From NCBI RefSeq assembly GCF_051020765.1, contig NW_027469116.1:124001-188000 (forward strand): 64,000 nt of DNA, written 5' to 3'. Numbering within the stretch: position 1 is the first letter of the stretch; each line of letters opens with the position of its first letter. A program made the translations under genes and the position numbers. This DNA is from Lasioglossum baleicum (Eukaryota; Arthropoda; Insecta; Hymenoptera; Halictidae). The notes under the pieces are model-generated. The model searched no databases. It worked only from the letters and a program-made list of their open reading frames with translations, and was not told where the DNA came from. Positions 48,501 to 63,500 of this stretch are shown one piece after another.

Positions 48501-51500
48501 AGGTAAAAAATTTTTCGCGAATTTTCGCGAATTTTTCGCGCGGTAAACCTTCGTCTCCGCGTCCTCCGTCCGACGAGCCTACTCTCGCCCGCGCCCGTCG
48601 ACCCGTTCTCGAGCTATACGGCGACAAAGAAATCGCAAAATATCACTAATTTGACGTCACCGAAAAAGTTACGGCCAACTGGGAATTAAAGGTACATCGC
48701 CTTCCCGAATTTTCCGGGAGCCCATCGGGCCATCGGCCCCGCTCGGCTCGGCTCGGCTCGGCTCGAGGTCGAGTTCGTCGAAAGCGACGATGGTGGCGGT
48801 GAGGCGCGCGATTGGTCTGTCATCGCCAACCACCCCACCACCACCCCGTCCTTTTAAAATTAATGGAAAAGGTAAACCTAAACGTAGAGTCGGATTCGTA
48901 ACCTCGAAGTTACAAGTCGATTCGCTCAACTCTCAGGGGAGAGTAAACGCGGCGACTGTAGCGGCACTCGCCACCGATGCGAAGTCAGCGTCGCGAAGTT
49001 GGCGTTCAATTTGAACGTTTGAATCAGTTATTTTCTTTCGGGCCCTTTCAGCCCTGAACCGTGGAAGTGCCGAAATTCGGGTTTCATTTTTAACGCGGCA
49101 GCTTATACCCCCGACCGTTACCGACCACTGCCGGTGATGTTCGGTAACTTTTTCTCCGCCGAGGTCGACGCGCGGTTACCGATGCACAGGTAACAAATTT
49201 TTCGAGAATCTTTCGCGAATTTTTCGCGCGGTAAACCTTCGTCTCCGCGTCCTCCGTCCGACGAGCCTACTCTCGCCCGCACCCGTCGACCGGTTCTCGA
49301 GCTATACGGCGACAAAGAAATCGCAAAATTTCACTAATTTGACGTCATCGAAGAAGTTACGGCCAACTGGGAATTAAAGGTACATCGCCTTCCGAATTTT
49401 CCGGGAGCCCATCGGGCCATCGGCCCCGCTCGGCTCGGCTCGGCTCGGCTCGAGGTCGAGTTCGTCGAAAGCGACGATGGTGGCGGTGAGGCGCGCGATT
49501 GGTCTGTCATCGCCAACCACCCCACCACCACCCCGTCCTTTTAAAATTAATGGAAAAGGTAAACCTAAACGTAGAGTCGGATTCGTAACCTCGAAGTTAC
49601 AAGTCGATTCGCTCAACTCTCAGGGGAGAGTAAACGCGGCGACTGTAGCGGCACTCGCCACCGATGCGAAGTCAGCGTCGCGAAGTTGGCGTTCAATTTG
49701 AACGTTTGAATCAGTTATTTTCTTTCGGGCCCTTTTCAGCCCTGAACCGTGGAAGTGCCGAAATTCGGGTTTCATTTTTAACGCGGCAGCTTATACCCCC
49801 CGACCGTTACCGACCACTGCCGGTGATGTTCGGTAACTTTTTCTCCGCCGAGGTCGACGCGCGGTTACCGATGCACAGGTAACAAATTTTTCGAGAATCT
49901 TTCGCGAATTTTTCGCGCGGTAAACCTTCGTCTCCGCGTCCTCCGTCCGACGAGCCTACTCTCGCCCGCACCCGTCGACCGGTTCTCGAGCTATACGGCG
50001 ACAAAGAAATCGCAAAATTTCACTAATTTGACGTCATCGAAGAAGTTACGGCCAACTGGGAATTAAAGGTATATCGCCTTCACGAATTTTCCGGGAGCCC
50101 ATCGGGCCTTCGGCCCCGCTCGGCTCGGCTCGAGGTCGAGGTCGTCGATAGCGACGATGGTGGCGGGGAGGCGCGCGATTGGTCTGTCATCGCCAACCAC
50201 CCCACCACCCCTCCGACCCTTTAAAATTAATGGAAAAAGTAAACCTAAACGTAGAGTCGGATTCGTAACCTCGAAGTTACAAGTCGATTCGCTCAACTCT
50301 CAGGGGAGAGTAAACGCGGCGACTGTGGCGGCACTCGCCACCGATGCGAAGTCAGCGTCGCGAAGTTGGCGTTAAATTCGAACGTTTGAATCAGTTATTT
50401 TCTTTCGGGCCCTTTTCAGCCCTGAACCGTGGAAGCGCCGAAATTCGGGTTTCATTTTTAACGCGGCAGCTTATACCCCCCGAGCGTTACCGACCACTGC
50501 CGGTGGTGGTCGGTAAGTTATCCTCCGCCGAGGTCGACGCGCGTTACCGATGCACACGTAAAAAATTTTTCGCGAATTTTCGAGAATTTTTCGCGCGGTA
50601 AACCTTTGTCTCCGCGTCCTCTGTCCGACGAGCCTACTCTCGCCCGCGCCCGTCGACCCGTTCTCGAGCTATACGGCGACGAAGAAATCGCAAAATTTCA
50701 CTAATTTGACGTCACCGAAAAAGTTACGGCCAACTGGGAATTAAAGGTACATCGCCTTCCCCAATTTTCCGGGAGCCCATCGGGCCTTCGGCCCCGCTCG
50801 GCTCGGCTCGGCTCGGCTCGAGGTCGAGTTCGTCGAAAGCGACGATGGTGGCGGTGAGGCGCGCGATTGGTTTGTCATCGCCAACCCCCCCACCCCCCCT
50901 CCCTTTAAAATTAATGGAAAATGTAAACCTAAACGTAGAGTCGGATTCGTAACCTCGAAGTTACAAGTCGATTCGCTCAACTCTCAGGGGAGAGTAAACG
51001 CGGGGACTGTAGCGGCACTCGCCACCGATGCGAAGTCAGCGTCGCGAAGTTGGCGTTCAATTCGAACGTTTGAGTCAGTTATTTTCTTTCGGGCCCTTTT
51101 CAGCCCTGAACCGTGGAAGTGCCGAAATTCGGGTTTCATTTTTAACGCGGCAGCTTATACCCCCCGACCGTTACCGACCACTGCCGGTGGTGGTCGGTAA
51201 CTTATCCTCCGCCGAGGTCGACGCGCGTTACCGATGCACAGGTAAAAAATTTTTCGCGAATTTTTCGCGCGGTAAACCTTCGTCTCCGCGTCCTCCGTCC
51301 GACGAGCCTACTCTCGCCCGCGCCCGTCGACCCGTTCTCGAGCTATACGGCGACAAAGAAATCGCAAAATTTCACTAATTTGACGTCACCGAAAAAGTTA
51401 CGGCCAACTGGGAATTAAAGGTACATCGCCTTCCCGAATTTTCCGAGAGCACATCGGGCCATCGGCCCCGCTCGGCTCGGCTCGGCTCGGCTCGAGGTCG

Positions 51501-54500
51501 AGGTCGTCGAAAGCGACGATGGTGGCGGTGAGGCGCGCGATTGGTCTGTCATCGCCAACCACCCCACCACCCTCCCGTCCCTTTAAAATTAATGGAAAAG
51601 GTAAACCTAAACGTAGAGTCGGATTCGTAACCTCGAAGTTACAAGTCGATTCGCTCAACTATCAAGGGAGAGTAAACGCTGCGACTGTGGCGGCACTCGC
51701 CACCGATGCGAAGTCAGCGTCGCAAAGTTGGCGTTCAATTCGAACGTTTGAATCAGTTATTTTCTTCCGGGCCCTTTTCAGCCCTGAACCGTGGAAGTGC
51801 CGAAATTCGGGTTTCATTTTTAACGCGGCAGCTTATACCCCCCGACCGTTACCGACCACTGCCGGTGGTGGTCAGTAACTTATCCTCCGCCGAGGTCAAC
51901 GCGCGTTACCGATGCACAGGTAAAAAATTTTTCGCGAATTTTCGCGAATTTTTCGCGCGGTAAACCTTCGTCTCCGCGTCCTCCGTCCGACGAGCCTACT
52001 CTCGCCCGCGCCCTTCGACCCGTTCTCGAGCTATACGGCGACAAAGAAATCGCAAAATATCACTAATTTGACGTCACCGAAAAAGTTACGGCCAACTGGG
52101 AATTAAAGGTACATCGCCTTCCCGAATTTTCCGGGAGCCCATCGGGCCATCGGCCCCGCTCGGCTCGGCTCGGTTCGGCTCGAGGTCGGGTCGTCGATAG
52201 CGTCGATGGTGGCGTGGAGGCGCGCGATTGGTCTGTCATCGCCAACCCCCCCACCCCCCCGTCCCTTTAAAATTAATGGAAATGGTAAACCTAAACGTAG
52301 AGTCGGATTCGTAACCTCGAAGTTACAAGTCGATTCGCTCAACTCTCAGGGGAGAGTAAACGCGGCGACTGTAGCAGCACTCGCCACCGATGCGAAGTCA
52401 GCGTCGCGAAGTTGGCGTTCAATTTGAACGTTTGAGTCAGTTATTTTCTTTCGGGCCCTTTTCAGCCCTGAACATTGGAAGCGCCGAAATTCGGGTTTCA
52501 TTTTTAACGCGGCAGCTTATATCCCCCGAGCGTTACCGACCACTGCCGGTGGTTGTCGGTAAGTTATCCTCCGCCGAGGTCGACGCGCGTTACCGATGCA
52601 CACGTAAAAAATTTTTCGAGAATCTTACGCGATTTTTTCGCGCGATTAACCTTCGTCTCCGCGTCCTCCGTCCGACGAGCCTACTCTCGCCCGCAACCGT
52701 CGACCGGGTCTCCAGCTATACGGCGACAAAAAACTTTGATTTTTCACTAATTTGACGTCACCGAAAAAGTTACGGCCAACTGGGAATTAAAGGTACATCG
52801 CCTTCCCGAATTTTCCGGGATCCCATCGGGCCATCGGCCCCGCTCGGCTCGGCTCGGCTCGGCTCGAGGTCGAGTTCGTCGAAAGCAACGATGGTGGCGG
52901 TGAGGCGCGCGATTGGTCTGTCATCGCCAACCACCCCACCACCACCCCGTCCCTTTAAAATTAATGGAAAAGGTAAACCTAAACGTAGAGTCGGATTCGT
53001 AACCTCGAAGTTACAAGTCGATTCGCTCAACTCTCAGGGGAGAGTAAACGCGGCGTCTGTAGCGGCACTCGCCTCCGATGCGAAGTCAGCGTAGCGAAGT
53101 TGGCGTTCAATTAGAACGTTTGAGTCAGTTATTTTCTTTCGGGCCCTTTTCAGCCCTGAACATTGGAAGCGCCGAAATTCGGGTTTCATTTTTAACGCGG
53201 CAGCTTATATCCCCCGAGCGTTACCGACCACTGCCGGTGGTTGTCGGTAAGTTATCCTCCGCCGAGGTCGACGCGCGTTACCGATGCACACGTAAAAAAT
53301 TTTTCGAGAATCTTACGCGATTTTTTCGCGCGATTAACCTTCGTCTCCGCGTCCTCCGTCCGACGAGCCTACTCTCGCCCGCAACCGTCGACCGGGTCTC
53401 GAGCTATACGGCGACAAAAAAACTTTGATTTTTCACTAATTTGACGTCATCGTAAAAGTTACGGCCAACTGGGAATTAAAGGTATATCGCCTTCACGAAT
53501 TTTCCGGGAGCCCATCGGGCCTTCGGCCCCGCTCGGCTCGGCTCGGTTCGGCTCGAGGTCGAGGTCGTCGATAGCGTCGATGGTGGCGGGGAGGCGCGCG
53601 ATTGGTCTGTCATCGCCAACCCCCCCACCCCCCCTCCCTTTAAAATTAATGGAAAATGTAAACCTAAACGTAGAGTCGGATTCGTAACCTCGAAGTCACT
53701 AGTCGATTCGCTCAACTATCAGGGGAGAGTAAACGCGGCGACTGTGGCGGCACTCGCCACCGATGCGAAGTCAGCGTCGCAAAGTTGGCGTTCAATTCGA
53801 ACGTTTGAATCAGTTATTTTCTTTCGGGCCCTTTTCAGCCCTGAACCGTGGAAGTGCCGAAATTCGGGTTTCATTTTTAACGCGGCAGCTTATACCCCCC
53901 GACCGTTACCGACCACTGCCGGTGATGTTCGGTAACTTTTTCTCCGCCGAGGTCGACGCGCGGTTTCCGATGCACAGGTAACAAATTTTTCGAGAATCTT
54001 TCGCGAATTTTTCGCGCGGTAAACCTTCGTCTCCGCGTCCTCCGTCCGACGAGCCTACTCTCGCCCGCAACCGTCGACCGGGTCTCGAGCTATACGGCGA
54101 CAAAAAAACTTTGATTTTTCACTAATTTGACGTCATCGAAAAAGTTACGACCAACTGGGAATTAAAGGTATATCGCCTTCACGAATTTTCCGGGAGCCCA
54201 TCGGGCCTTCGGCCCCGCTCGGCTCGGCTCGGTTCGGCTCGAGGTCGAGGTCGTCGATAGCGTCGATGGTGGCGGGGAGGCGCGCGATTGGTCTGTCATC
54301 GCCAACCCCCCACCCCCCCTCCCTTTAAAATTAATGGAAAATGTAAACCTAAACGTAGAGTCGGATTCGTAACCTCGAAGTCACTAGTCGATTCGCTCAA
54401 CTATCAGGGGAGAGTAAACGCGGCGACTGTGGCGGCACTCGCCACCGATGCGAAGTCAGCGTCGCAAAGTTGGCGTTCAATTCGAACGTTTGAATCAGTT

Positions 54501-57500
54501 ATTTTCTTTCGGGCCCTTTTCAGCCCTGAACCGTGGAAGTGCCGAAATTCGGGTTTCATTTTTAACGCGGCAGCTTATACCCCCCGACCGTTACCGACCA
54601 CTGCCGGTGGTGGTCGGTAAGTTATGCTCCGCCGAGGTCGACGCGCGTTACCGATGCACACGTAAAAAATTTTTCGAGAATCTTACGCGATTTTTTCGCC
54701 CGATTAACCTTCGTCTCCGCGTCCTCCGTCCGACGAGCCTACTCTCGCCCGCAACCGTCGACCGGGTCTCGAGCTATACGGCGACAAAAAAACTTTGATT
54801 TTTCACTAATTTGACGTCATCGAAAAAGTTACGGCCAACTGGGAATTAAAGGTACATCGCCTTCCCGAATTTTCCGGGAGCCCATCGGGCCATCGGCCCC
54901 GCTCGGCTCGGCTCGGCTCGGCTCGAGGTCGAGTTCGTCGAAAGCGACGATGGTGGCGGTGAGGCGCGCGATTGGTCTGTCATCGCCAACCACCCCACCA
55001 CCACCCCGTACCTTTAAAATTAATGGAAAAGGTAAACCTAAACGTAGAGTCGGATTCGTAACCTCGAAGTTACAAGTCGATTCGCTCAACTCTCAGGGGA
55101 GAGTAAACGCGGCGACTGTAGCGGCACTCGCCACCGATGCGAAGTCAGCGTCGCGAAGTTGGCGTTCAATTCGAACGTTTGAGTCAGTTATTTTCTTTCG
55201 GGCCCTTTTCAGCCCTGAACATTGGAAGCGTCGAAATTCGGGTTTCATTTTTAACGCGGCAGCTTATATCCCCCGAGCGTTACCGACCACTGCCGGTGGT
55301 TGTCGGTAAGTTATCCTCCGCCGAGGTCGACGCGCGTTACCGATGCACACGTCAAAAATTTTTCGAGAATCTTACGCGATTTTTTCGCCCGATTAACCTT
55401 CGTCTCCGCGTCCTCCGTCCGACGAGCCTACTCTCGCCCGCAACCGTCGACCGGGTCTCGAGCTATACGGCGACAAAAAAACTTTGATTTTTCACTAATT
55501 TGACGTCATCGAAAAAGTTACGGCCAACTGGGAATTAAAGGTATATCACCTTCACGAATTTTCCGGGAGCCCATCGGGCCTTCGGCCCCGCTCGGCTCGG
55601 CTCGGTTCGGCTCGAGGTCGAGGTCGTCGATAGCGACGATGGTGGCGGGGAGGCGCGCGATTGGTCTGTCATCGCCAACCCCCCCACCCCCCCACCCTTT
55701 AAAATTAATGGAAAATGTAAACCTAAACGTAGAGTCGGATTCGTAACCTCGAAGTTACAAGTCGATTCGCTCAACTCTCAGGGGAGAGTAAACGCGGCGA
55801 CTGTAGCGGCACTCGCCACCGATGCGAAGTCAGCGTCGCGAAGTTGGCGTTCAATTCGAACGTTTGAGTCAGTTATTTTCTTTCGGGCCCTTTTCAGCCC
55901 TGAACATTGGAAGCGCCGAAATTCGGGTTTCATTTTTAACGCGGCAGCTTATATCCCCCGAGCGTTACCGACCACTGCCGGTGGTTGTCGGTAAGTTATC
56001 CTCCGCCGAGGTCGACGCGCGTTACCGATGCACACGTAAAAAATTTTTCGAGAATCTTACGCGATTTTTTCGCGCGATTAACCTTCATCTCCGCGTCCTC
56101 CGTCCGACGAGCCTACTCTCGCTCGCAACCGTCGACCGGGTCTCGAGCTATACGGCGACAAAAAAACTTTGATTTTTCACTAATTTGACGTCATCGAAAA
56201 AGTTACGGCCAACTGGGAATTAAAGGTACATCGCCTTCCCGAATTTTCCGAGAGCACATCGGGCCATCGGCCCCGCTCGGCTCGGCTCGGCTCGGCTCGA
56301 GGTCGAGGTCGTCGAAAGCGACGATGGTGGCGGTGAGGCGCGCGATTGGTCTGTCATCGCCAACCACCCCACCACCACCCCGTCCTTTTAAAATTAATGG
56401 AAAAGGTAAACCTAAACGTAGAGTCGGATTCGTAACCTCGAAGTTACAAGTCGATTCGCTCAACTCTCAGGGGAGAGTAAACGCGGCGACTGTAGCGGCA
56501 CTCGCCACCGATGCGAAGTCAGCGTCGCGAAGTTGGCGTTCTATTTGAACGTTTGAGTCAGTTATTTTCTTTCGGGCCCTTTTCAGCCCTGAACATTGGA
56601 AGCGCCGAAATTCGGGTTTCATTTTTAACGCGGCAGCTTATATCCCCCGAGCGTTACCGACCACTGCCGGTGGTTGTCGGTAAGTTATCCTCCGCCGAGG
56701 TCGACGCGCGTTACCGATGCACACGTAAAAAATTTTTCGAGAATCTTACGCGATTTTTTCGCGCGATTAACCTTCGTCTCCGCGTCCTCCGTCCGACGAG
56801 CCTACTCTCGCCCGCAACCGTCGACCGGGTCTCGAGCTATACGGCGACAAAAAAACTTTGATTTTTCACTAATTTGACGTCATCGAAAAAGTTACGGCCA
56901 ACTGGGAATTAAAGGTATATCGCCTTCACGAATTTTCCGGGAGCCCATCGGGCCTTCGGCCCCGCTCGGCTCGGCTCGGTTCGGCTCGAGGTCGAGGTCG
57001 TCGATAGCGTCGATGGTGGCGGGGAGGCGCGCGATTGGTCTGTCATCGCCAACCCCCCACCCCCCCTCCCTTTAAAATTAATGGAAAATGTAAACCTAAA
57101 CGTAGAGTCGGATTCGTAACCTCGAAGTCACTAGTCGATTCGCTCAACTATCAGGGGAGAGTAAACGCGGCGACTGTGGCGGCACTCGCCACCGATGCGA
57201 AGTCAGCGTCGCAAAGTTGGCGTTCAATTCGAACGTTTGAATCAGTTATTTTCTTTCGGGCCCTTTTCAGCCCTGAACCGTGGAAGTGCCGAAATTCGGG
57301 TTTCATTTTTAACGCGGCAGCTTATACCCCCCGACCGTTACCGACCACTGCCGGTGATGTTCGGTAACTTTTTCTCCGCCGAGGTCGACGCGCGGTTACC
57401 GATGCACAGGTAACAAATTTTTCGAGAATCTTTCGCGAATTTTTCGCGCGGTAAACCTTCGTCTCCGCGTCCTCCGTCCGACGAGCCTACTCTCGCCCGC

Positions 57501-60500
57501 AACCGTCGACCGGGTCTCGAGCTATACGGCGACAAAAAAACTTTGATTCTTCACTAATTTGACGTCATCGAAAAAGTTACGACCAACTGGGAATTAAAGG
57601 TATATCGCCTTCACGAATTTTCCGGGAGCCCATCGGGCCTTCGGCCCCGCTCGGCTCGGCTCGGTTCGGCTCGAGGTCGAGGTCGTCGATAGCGTCGATG
57701 GTGGCGGGGAGGCGCGCGATTGGTCTGTCATCGCCAACCCCCCACCCCCCCTCCCTTTAAAATTAATGGAAAATGTAAACCTAAACGTAGAGTCGGATTC
57801 GTAACCTCGAAGTCACTAGTCGATTCGCTCAACTATCAGGGGAGAGTAAACGCGGCGACTGTGGCGGCACTCGCCACCGATGCGAAGTCAGCGTCGCAAA
57901 GTTGGCGTTCAATTCGAACGTTTGGATCAGTTATTTTCTTTCGGGCCCTTTTCAGCCCTGAACCGTGGAAGTGCCGAAATTCGGGTTTCATTTTTAACGC
58001 GGCAGCTTATACCCCCCGACCGTTACCGACCACTGCCGGTGATGTTCGGTAACTTTTTCTCCGCCGAGGTCGACGCGCGGTTACCGATGCACAGGTAACA
58101 AATTTTTCGAGAATCTTTCGCGAATTTTTCGCGCGGTAAACCTTCGTCTCCGCGTCCTCCGTCCGACGAGCCTACTCTCGCCCGCACCCGTCGACCGGTT
58201 CTCGAGCTATACGGCGACAAAGAAATCGCAAAATTTCACTAATTTGACGTCATCGAAGAAGTTACGGCCAACTGGGAATTAAAGGTATATCGCCTTCACG
58301 AATTTTCCGGGAGCCCGTCGGGCCTTCGGCCCCGCTCGGCTCGGCTCGGCTCGAAGTCTAGGTCGTCGGTAGCGACGATGGTGGCGGGGAGGCGCGCGAT
58401 TGGTCTGTCATCGCCAACCACCCCACCACCCCTCCGACCCTTTAAAATTAATGGAAAAAGTAAACCTAAACGTAGAGTCGGTTTCGTAACCTCGAAGTTA
58501 CAAGTCGATTCGCTCAACTCTCAGGGGAGAGTAAACGCGGCGACTGTGGCGGCACTCGCCACCGATGCGAAGTCAGCGTCGCGAAGTTGGCGTTAAATTC
58601 GAACGTTTGTATCAGTTATTTTCTTTCGGGCCCTTTTCAGCCCTGAACCGTGGAAGCGCCGAAATTCGGGTTTCATTTTTAACGCGGCAGCTTATACCCC
58701 CCGAGCGTTACCGACCACTGCCGGTGGTGGTCGGTAAGTTATCCTCCGCCGAGGTCGACGCGCGTTACCGATGCACACGTAAAAAATTTTTCGCGAATTT
58801 TCGAGAATTTTTCGCGCGGTAAACCTTTGTCTCCGCGTCCTCTGTCCGACGAGCCTACTCTCGCCCGCGCCCGTCGACCCGTTCTCGAGCTATACGGCGA
58901 CGAAGAAATCGCAAAATTTCACTAATTTGACGTCACCGAAAAAGTTACGGCCAACTGGGAATTAAAGGTACATCGCCTTCCCCAATTTTCCGGGAGCCCA
59001 TCGGGCCATCGGCCCCGCTCGGCTCGGCTCGGCTCGGCTCGAGGTCGAGTTCGTCGAAAGCGACGATGGTGGCGGTGAGGCGCGCGATTGGTCTGTCATC
59101 GCCAACCACCCCACCACCTCTCCGACCCTTTAAAATTAATGGAAAAAGTAAACCTAAACGTAGAGTCGGATTCGTAACCTCGAAGTTACAAGTCGATTCG
59201 CTCAACTCTCAGGGGAGAGTAAACGCGGGGACTGTAGCGGCACTCGCCACCGATGCGAAGTCAGCGTCGCGAAGTTGGCGTTCAATTCGAACGTTTGAGT
59301 CAGTTATTTTCTTTCGGGCCCTTTTCAGCCCTGAACCGTGGAAGTGCCGAAATTCGGGTTTCATTTTTAACGCGGCAGCTTATACCCCCCGAGCGTTACC
59401 GACCACTGCCGGTGGTGGTCGGTAAGTTATCCTCCGCCGAGGTCGACGCGCGTTACCGATGCACACGTAAAAAATTTTTTGCGAATTTTCGCGAATTTTT
59501 CGCGCGGTAAACCTTCGTCTCCGCGTCCTCCGTCCGACGAGCCTACTCTCGCCCGCGCCCGTCGACCAGTTCTCGAGCTATACGGCGACAAAGAAATCGC
59601 AAAATTTCACTAATTTGACGTCACCGAAAAAGTTACGGCCAACTGGGAATTAAAGGTACATCGCCTTCCCGAATTTTCCGAGAGCACATCGGGCCATCGG
59701 CCCCGCTCGGCTCGGCTCGGCTCGAGGTCGAGGTCGTCGAAAGCGACGATGGTGGCGGTGAGGCGCGCGATTGGTCTGTCATCGCCAACCACCCCACCAC
59801 CCTCCCGTCCCTTTAAAATTAATGGAAAAGGTAAACCTAAACGTAGAGTCGGATTCGTAACCTCGAAGTTACAAGTCGATTCGCTCAACTATCAAGGGAG
59901 AGTAAACGCTGCGACTGTGGCGGCACTCGCCACCGATGCGAAGTCAGCGTCGCAAAGTTGGCGTTCAATTCGAACGTTTGAATCAGTTATTTTCTTCCGG
60001 GCCCTTTTCAGCCCTGAACCGTGGAAGTGCCGAAATTCGGGTTTCATTTTTAACGCGGCAGCTTATACCCCCCGACCGTTACCGACCACTGCCGGTGGTG
60101 GTCGGTAACTTATCCTCCGCCGAGGTCAACGCGCGTTACCGATGCACAGGTAAAAAATTTTTCGCGAATTTTCGCGAATTTTTCGCGCGGTAAACCTTCG
60201 TCTCCGCGTCCTCCGTCCGACGAGCCTACTCTCGCCCGCGCCCGTCGACCCGTTCTCGAGCTATACGGCGACAAAGAAATCGCAAAATATCACTAATTTG
60301 ACGTCACCGAAAAAGTTACGGCCAACTGGGAATTAAAGGTACATCGCCTTCCCGAATTTTCCGGGAGCCCATCGGGCCATCGGCCCCGCTCGGCTCGGCT
60401 CGGCTCGGCTCGAGGTCGAGTTCGTCGAAAGCGACGATGGTGGCGGTGAGGCGCGCGATTGGTCTGTCATCGCCAACCACCCCACCACCACCCCGTCCTT

Positions 60501-63500
60501 TTAAAATTAATGGAAAAGGTAAACCTAAACGTAGAGTCGGATTCGTAACCTCGAAGTTACAAGTCGATTCGCTCAACTCTCAGGGGAGAGTAAACGCGGC
60601 GACTGTAGCGGCACTCGCCACCGATGCGAAGTCAGCGTCGCGAAGTTGGCTTTCAATTTGAACGTTTGAATCAGTTATTTTCTTTCGGGCCCTTTTCAGC
60701 CCTGAACCGTGGAAGTGCCGAAATTCGGGTTTCATTTTTAACGCGGCAGCTTATACCCCCCGACCGTTACCGACCACTGCCGGTGATGTTCGGTAACTTT
60801 TTCTCCGCCGAGGTCGACGCGCGGTTACCGATGCACAGGTAACAAATTTTTCGAGAATCTTTCGCGAATTTTTCGCGCGGTAAACCTTCGTCTCCGCGTC
60901 CTCCGTCCGACGAGCCTACTCTCGCCCGCACCCGTCGACCGGTTCTCGAGCTATACGGCGACAAAGAAATCGCAAAATTTCACTAATTTGACGTCATCGA
61001 AGAAGTTACGGCCAACTGGGAATTAAAGGTATATCGCCTTCACGAATTTTCCGGGAGCCCGTCGGGCCATCGGCCCCGCTCGGCTCGGCTCGGCTCGAAG
61101 TCTAGGTCGTCGGTAGCGACGATGGTGGCGGGGAGGCGCGCGATTGGTCTGTCATCGCCAACCCCCCCACCACCACCCTGTCCCTTTAAAATTAATGGAA
61201 AAGGTAAACCTAAACGTAGAGTCGGATTCGTAACCTCGAAGTTACAAGTCGATTCGCTCAACTCTCAGGGGAGAGTAAACGCGGCGACTGTAGCGGCACT
61301 CGCCACCGATGCGAAGTCAGCGTCGCGAAGTTGGCGTTCAATTCGAACGTTTGAGTCAGTTATTTTCTTTCGGGCCCTTTTCAGCCCTGAACATTGGAAG
61401 CGCCGAAATTCGGGTTTCATTTTTTACGCGGCAGCTTATATCCCCCGAGCGTTACCGACCACTGCCGGTGGTTGTCGGTAAGTTATCCTCCGCCGAGGTC
61501 GACGCGCGTTACCGATGCACACGTAAAAAATTTTTCGAGAATCTTACGCGATTTTTTCGCGCGATTAACCTTCGTCTCCGCGTCCTCCGTCCGACGAGCC
61601 TACTCTCGCCCGCAACCGTCGACCGGGTCTCGAGCTATACGGCGACAAAAAAACTTTGATTTTTCACTAATTTGACGTCATCGAAAAAGTTACGGCCAAC
61701 TGGGAATTAAAGGTATATCGCCTTCACGAATTTTCCGGGAGCCCATCGGGCCTTCGGCCCCGCTCGGCTCGGCTCGAGGTCGAGGTCGTCGATAGCGACG
61801 ATGGTGGCGGGGAGGCGCGCGATTGGTCTGTCATCGCCAACCCCCCCACCCCCCCTCTCTTTAAAATTAATGGAAAATGTAAACCTAAACGTAGAGTCGG
61901 ATTCGTAACCTCGAAGTTACAAGTCGATTCGCTCAACTCTCAGGGGAGAGTAAACGCGGGGACTGTAGCGGCACTCGCCACCGATGCGAAGTCAGCGTCG
62001 CGAAGTTGGCGTTCAATTCGAACGTTTGAGTCAGTTATTTTCTTTCGGGCCCTTTTCAGCCCTGAACCGTGGAAGTGTCGAAATTCGGGTTTCATTTTTA
62101 ACGCGGCAGCTTATACCCCCCGACCGTTACCGACCACTGCCGGTGATGTTCGGTAACTTTTTCTCCGCCGAGGTCGCCGCGCGGTTACCGATGCACAGGT
62201 AACAAATTTTTCGAGAATCTTTCGCGAATTTTTCGCGCGGTAAACCTTCGTCTCCGCGTCCTCCGTCCGACGAGCCTACTCTCGCCCGCACCCGTCGACC
62301 GGTTCTCGAGCTATACGGCGACAAAGAAATCGCAAAATTTCACTAATTTGACGTCATCGAAGAAGTTACGGCCAACTGGGAATTAAAGGTATATCGCCTT
62401 CACGAATTTTCCGGGAGCCCGTCGGGCCTTCGGCCCCGCTCGGCTCGGCTCGGCTCGAAGTCTAGGTCGTCGGTAGCGACGATGGTGGCGGGGAGGCGCG
62501 CGATTGGTCTGTCATCGCCAACCACCCCACCACCCCTCCGACCCTTTAAAATTAATGGAAAAAGTAAACCTAAACGTAGAGTCGGATTCGTAACCTCGAA
62601 GTTACAAGTCGATTCGCTCAACTCTCAGGGGAGAGTAAACGCGGCGACTGTGGCGGCACTCGCCACCGATGCGAAGTCAGCGTCGCGAAGTTGGCGTTAA
62701 ATTCGAACGTTTGAATCAGTTATTTTCTTTCGGGCCCTTTTCAGCCCTGAACCGTGGAAGCGCCGAAATTCGGGTTTCATTTTTAACGCGGCAGCTTATA
62801 CCCCCCGAGCGTTACCGACCACTGCCGGTGGTGGTCGGTAAGTTATCCTCCGCCGAGGTCGACGCGCGTTACCGATGCACACGTAAAAAATTTTTCGCGA
62901 ATTTTCGAGAATTTTTCGCGCGGTAAACCTTTGTCTCCGCGTCCTCTGTCCGACGAGCCTACTCTCGCCCGCGCCCGTCGACCCGTTCTCGAGCTATACG
63001 GCGACGAAGAAATCGCAAAATTTCACTAATTTGACGTCACCGAAAAAGTTACGGCCAACTGGGAATTAAAGGTACATCGCCTTCCCCAATTTTCCGGGAG
63101 CCCATCGGGCCTTCGGCCCCGCTCGGCTCGGCTCGGCTCGGCTCTAGGTCGAGTTCGTCGAAAGCGACGATGGTGGCGGTGAGGCGCGCGATTGGTTTGC
63201 TATCGCCAACCCCCCCACCCCCCCTCTCTTTAAAATTAATGGAAAATGTAAACCTAAACGTAGAGTCGGATTCGTAACCTCGAAGTTACAAGTCGATTCG
63301 CTCAACTCTCAGGGGAGAGTAAACGCGGGGACTGTAGCGGCACTCGCCACCGATGCGAAGTCAGCGTCGCGAAGTTGGCGTTCAATTCGAACGTTTGAGT
63401 CAGTTATTTTCTTTCGGGCCCTTTTCAGCCCTGAACCGTGGAAGTGTCGAAATTCGGGTTTCATTTTTAACGCGGCAGCTTATACCCCCCGACCGTTACC

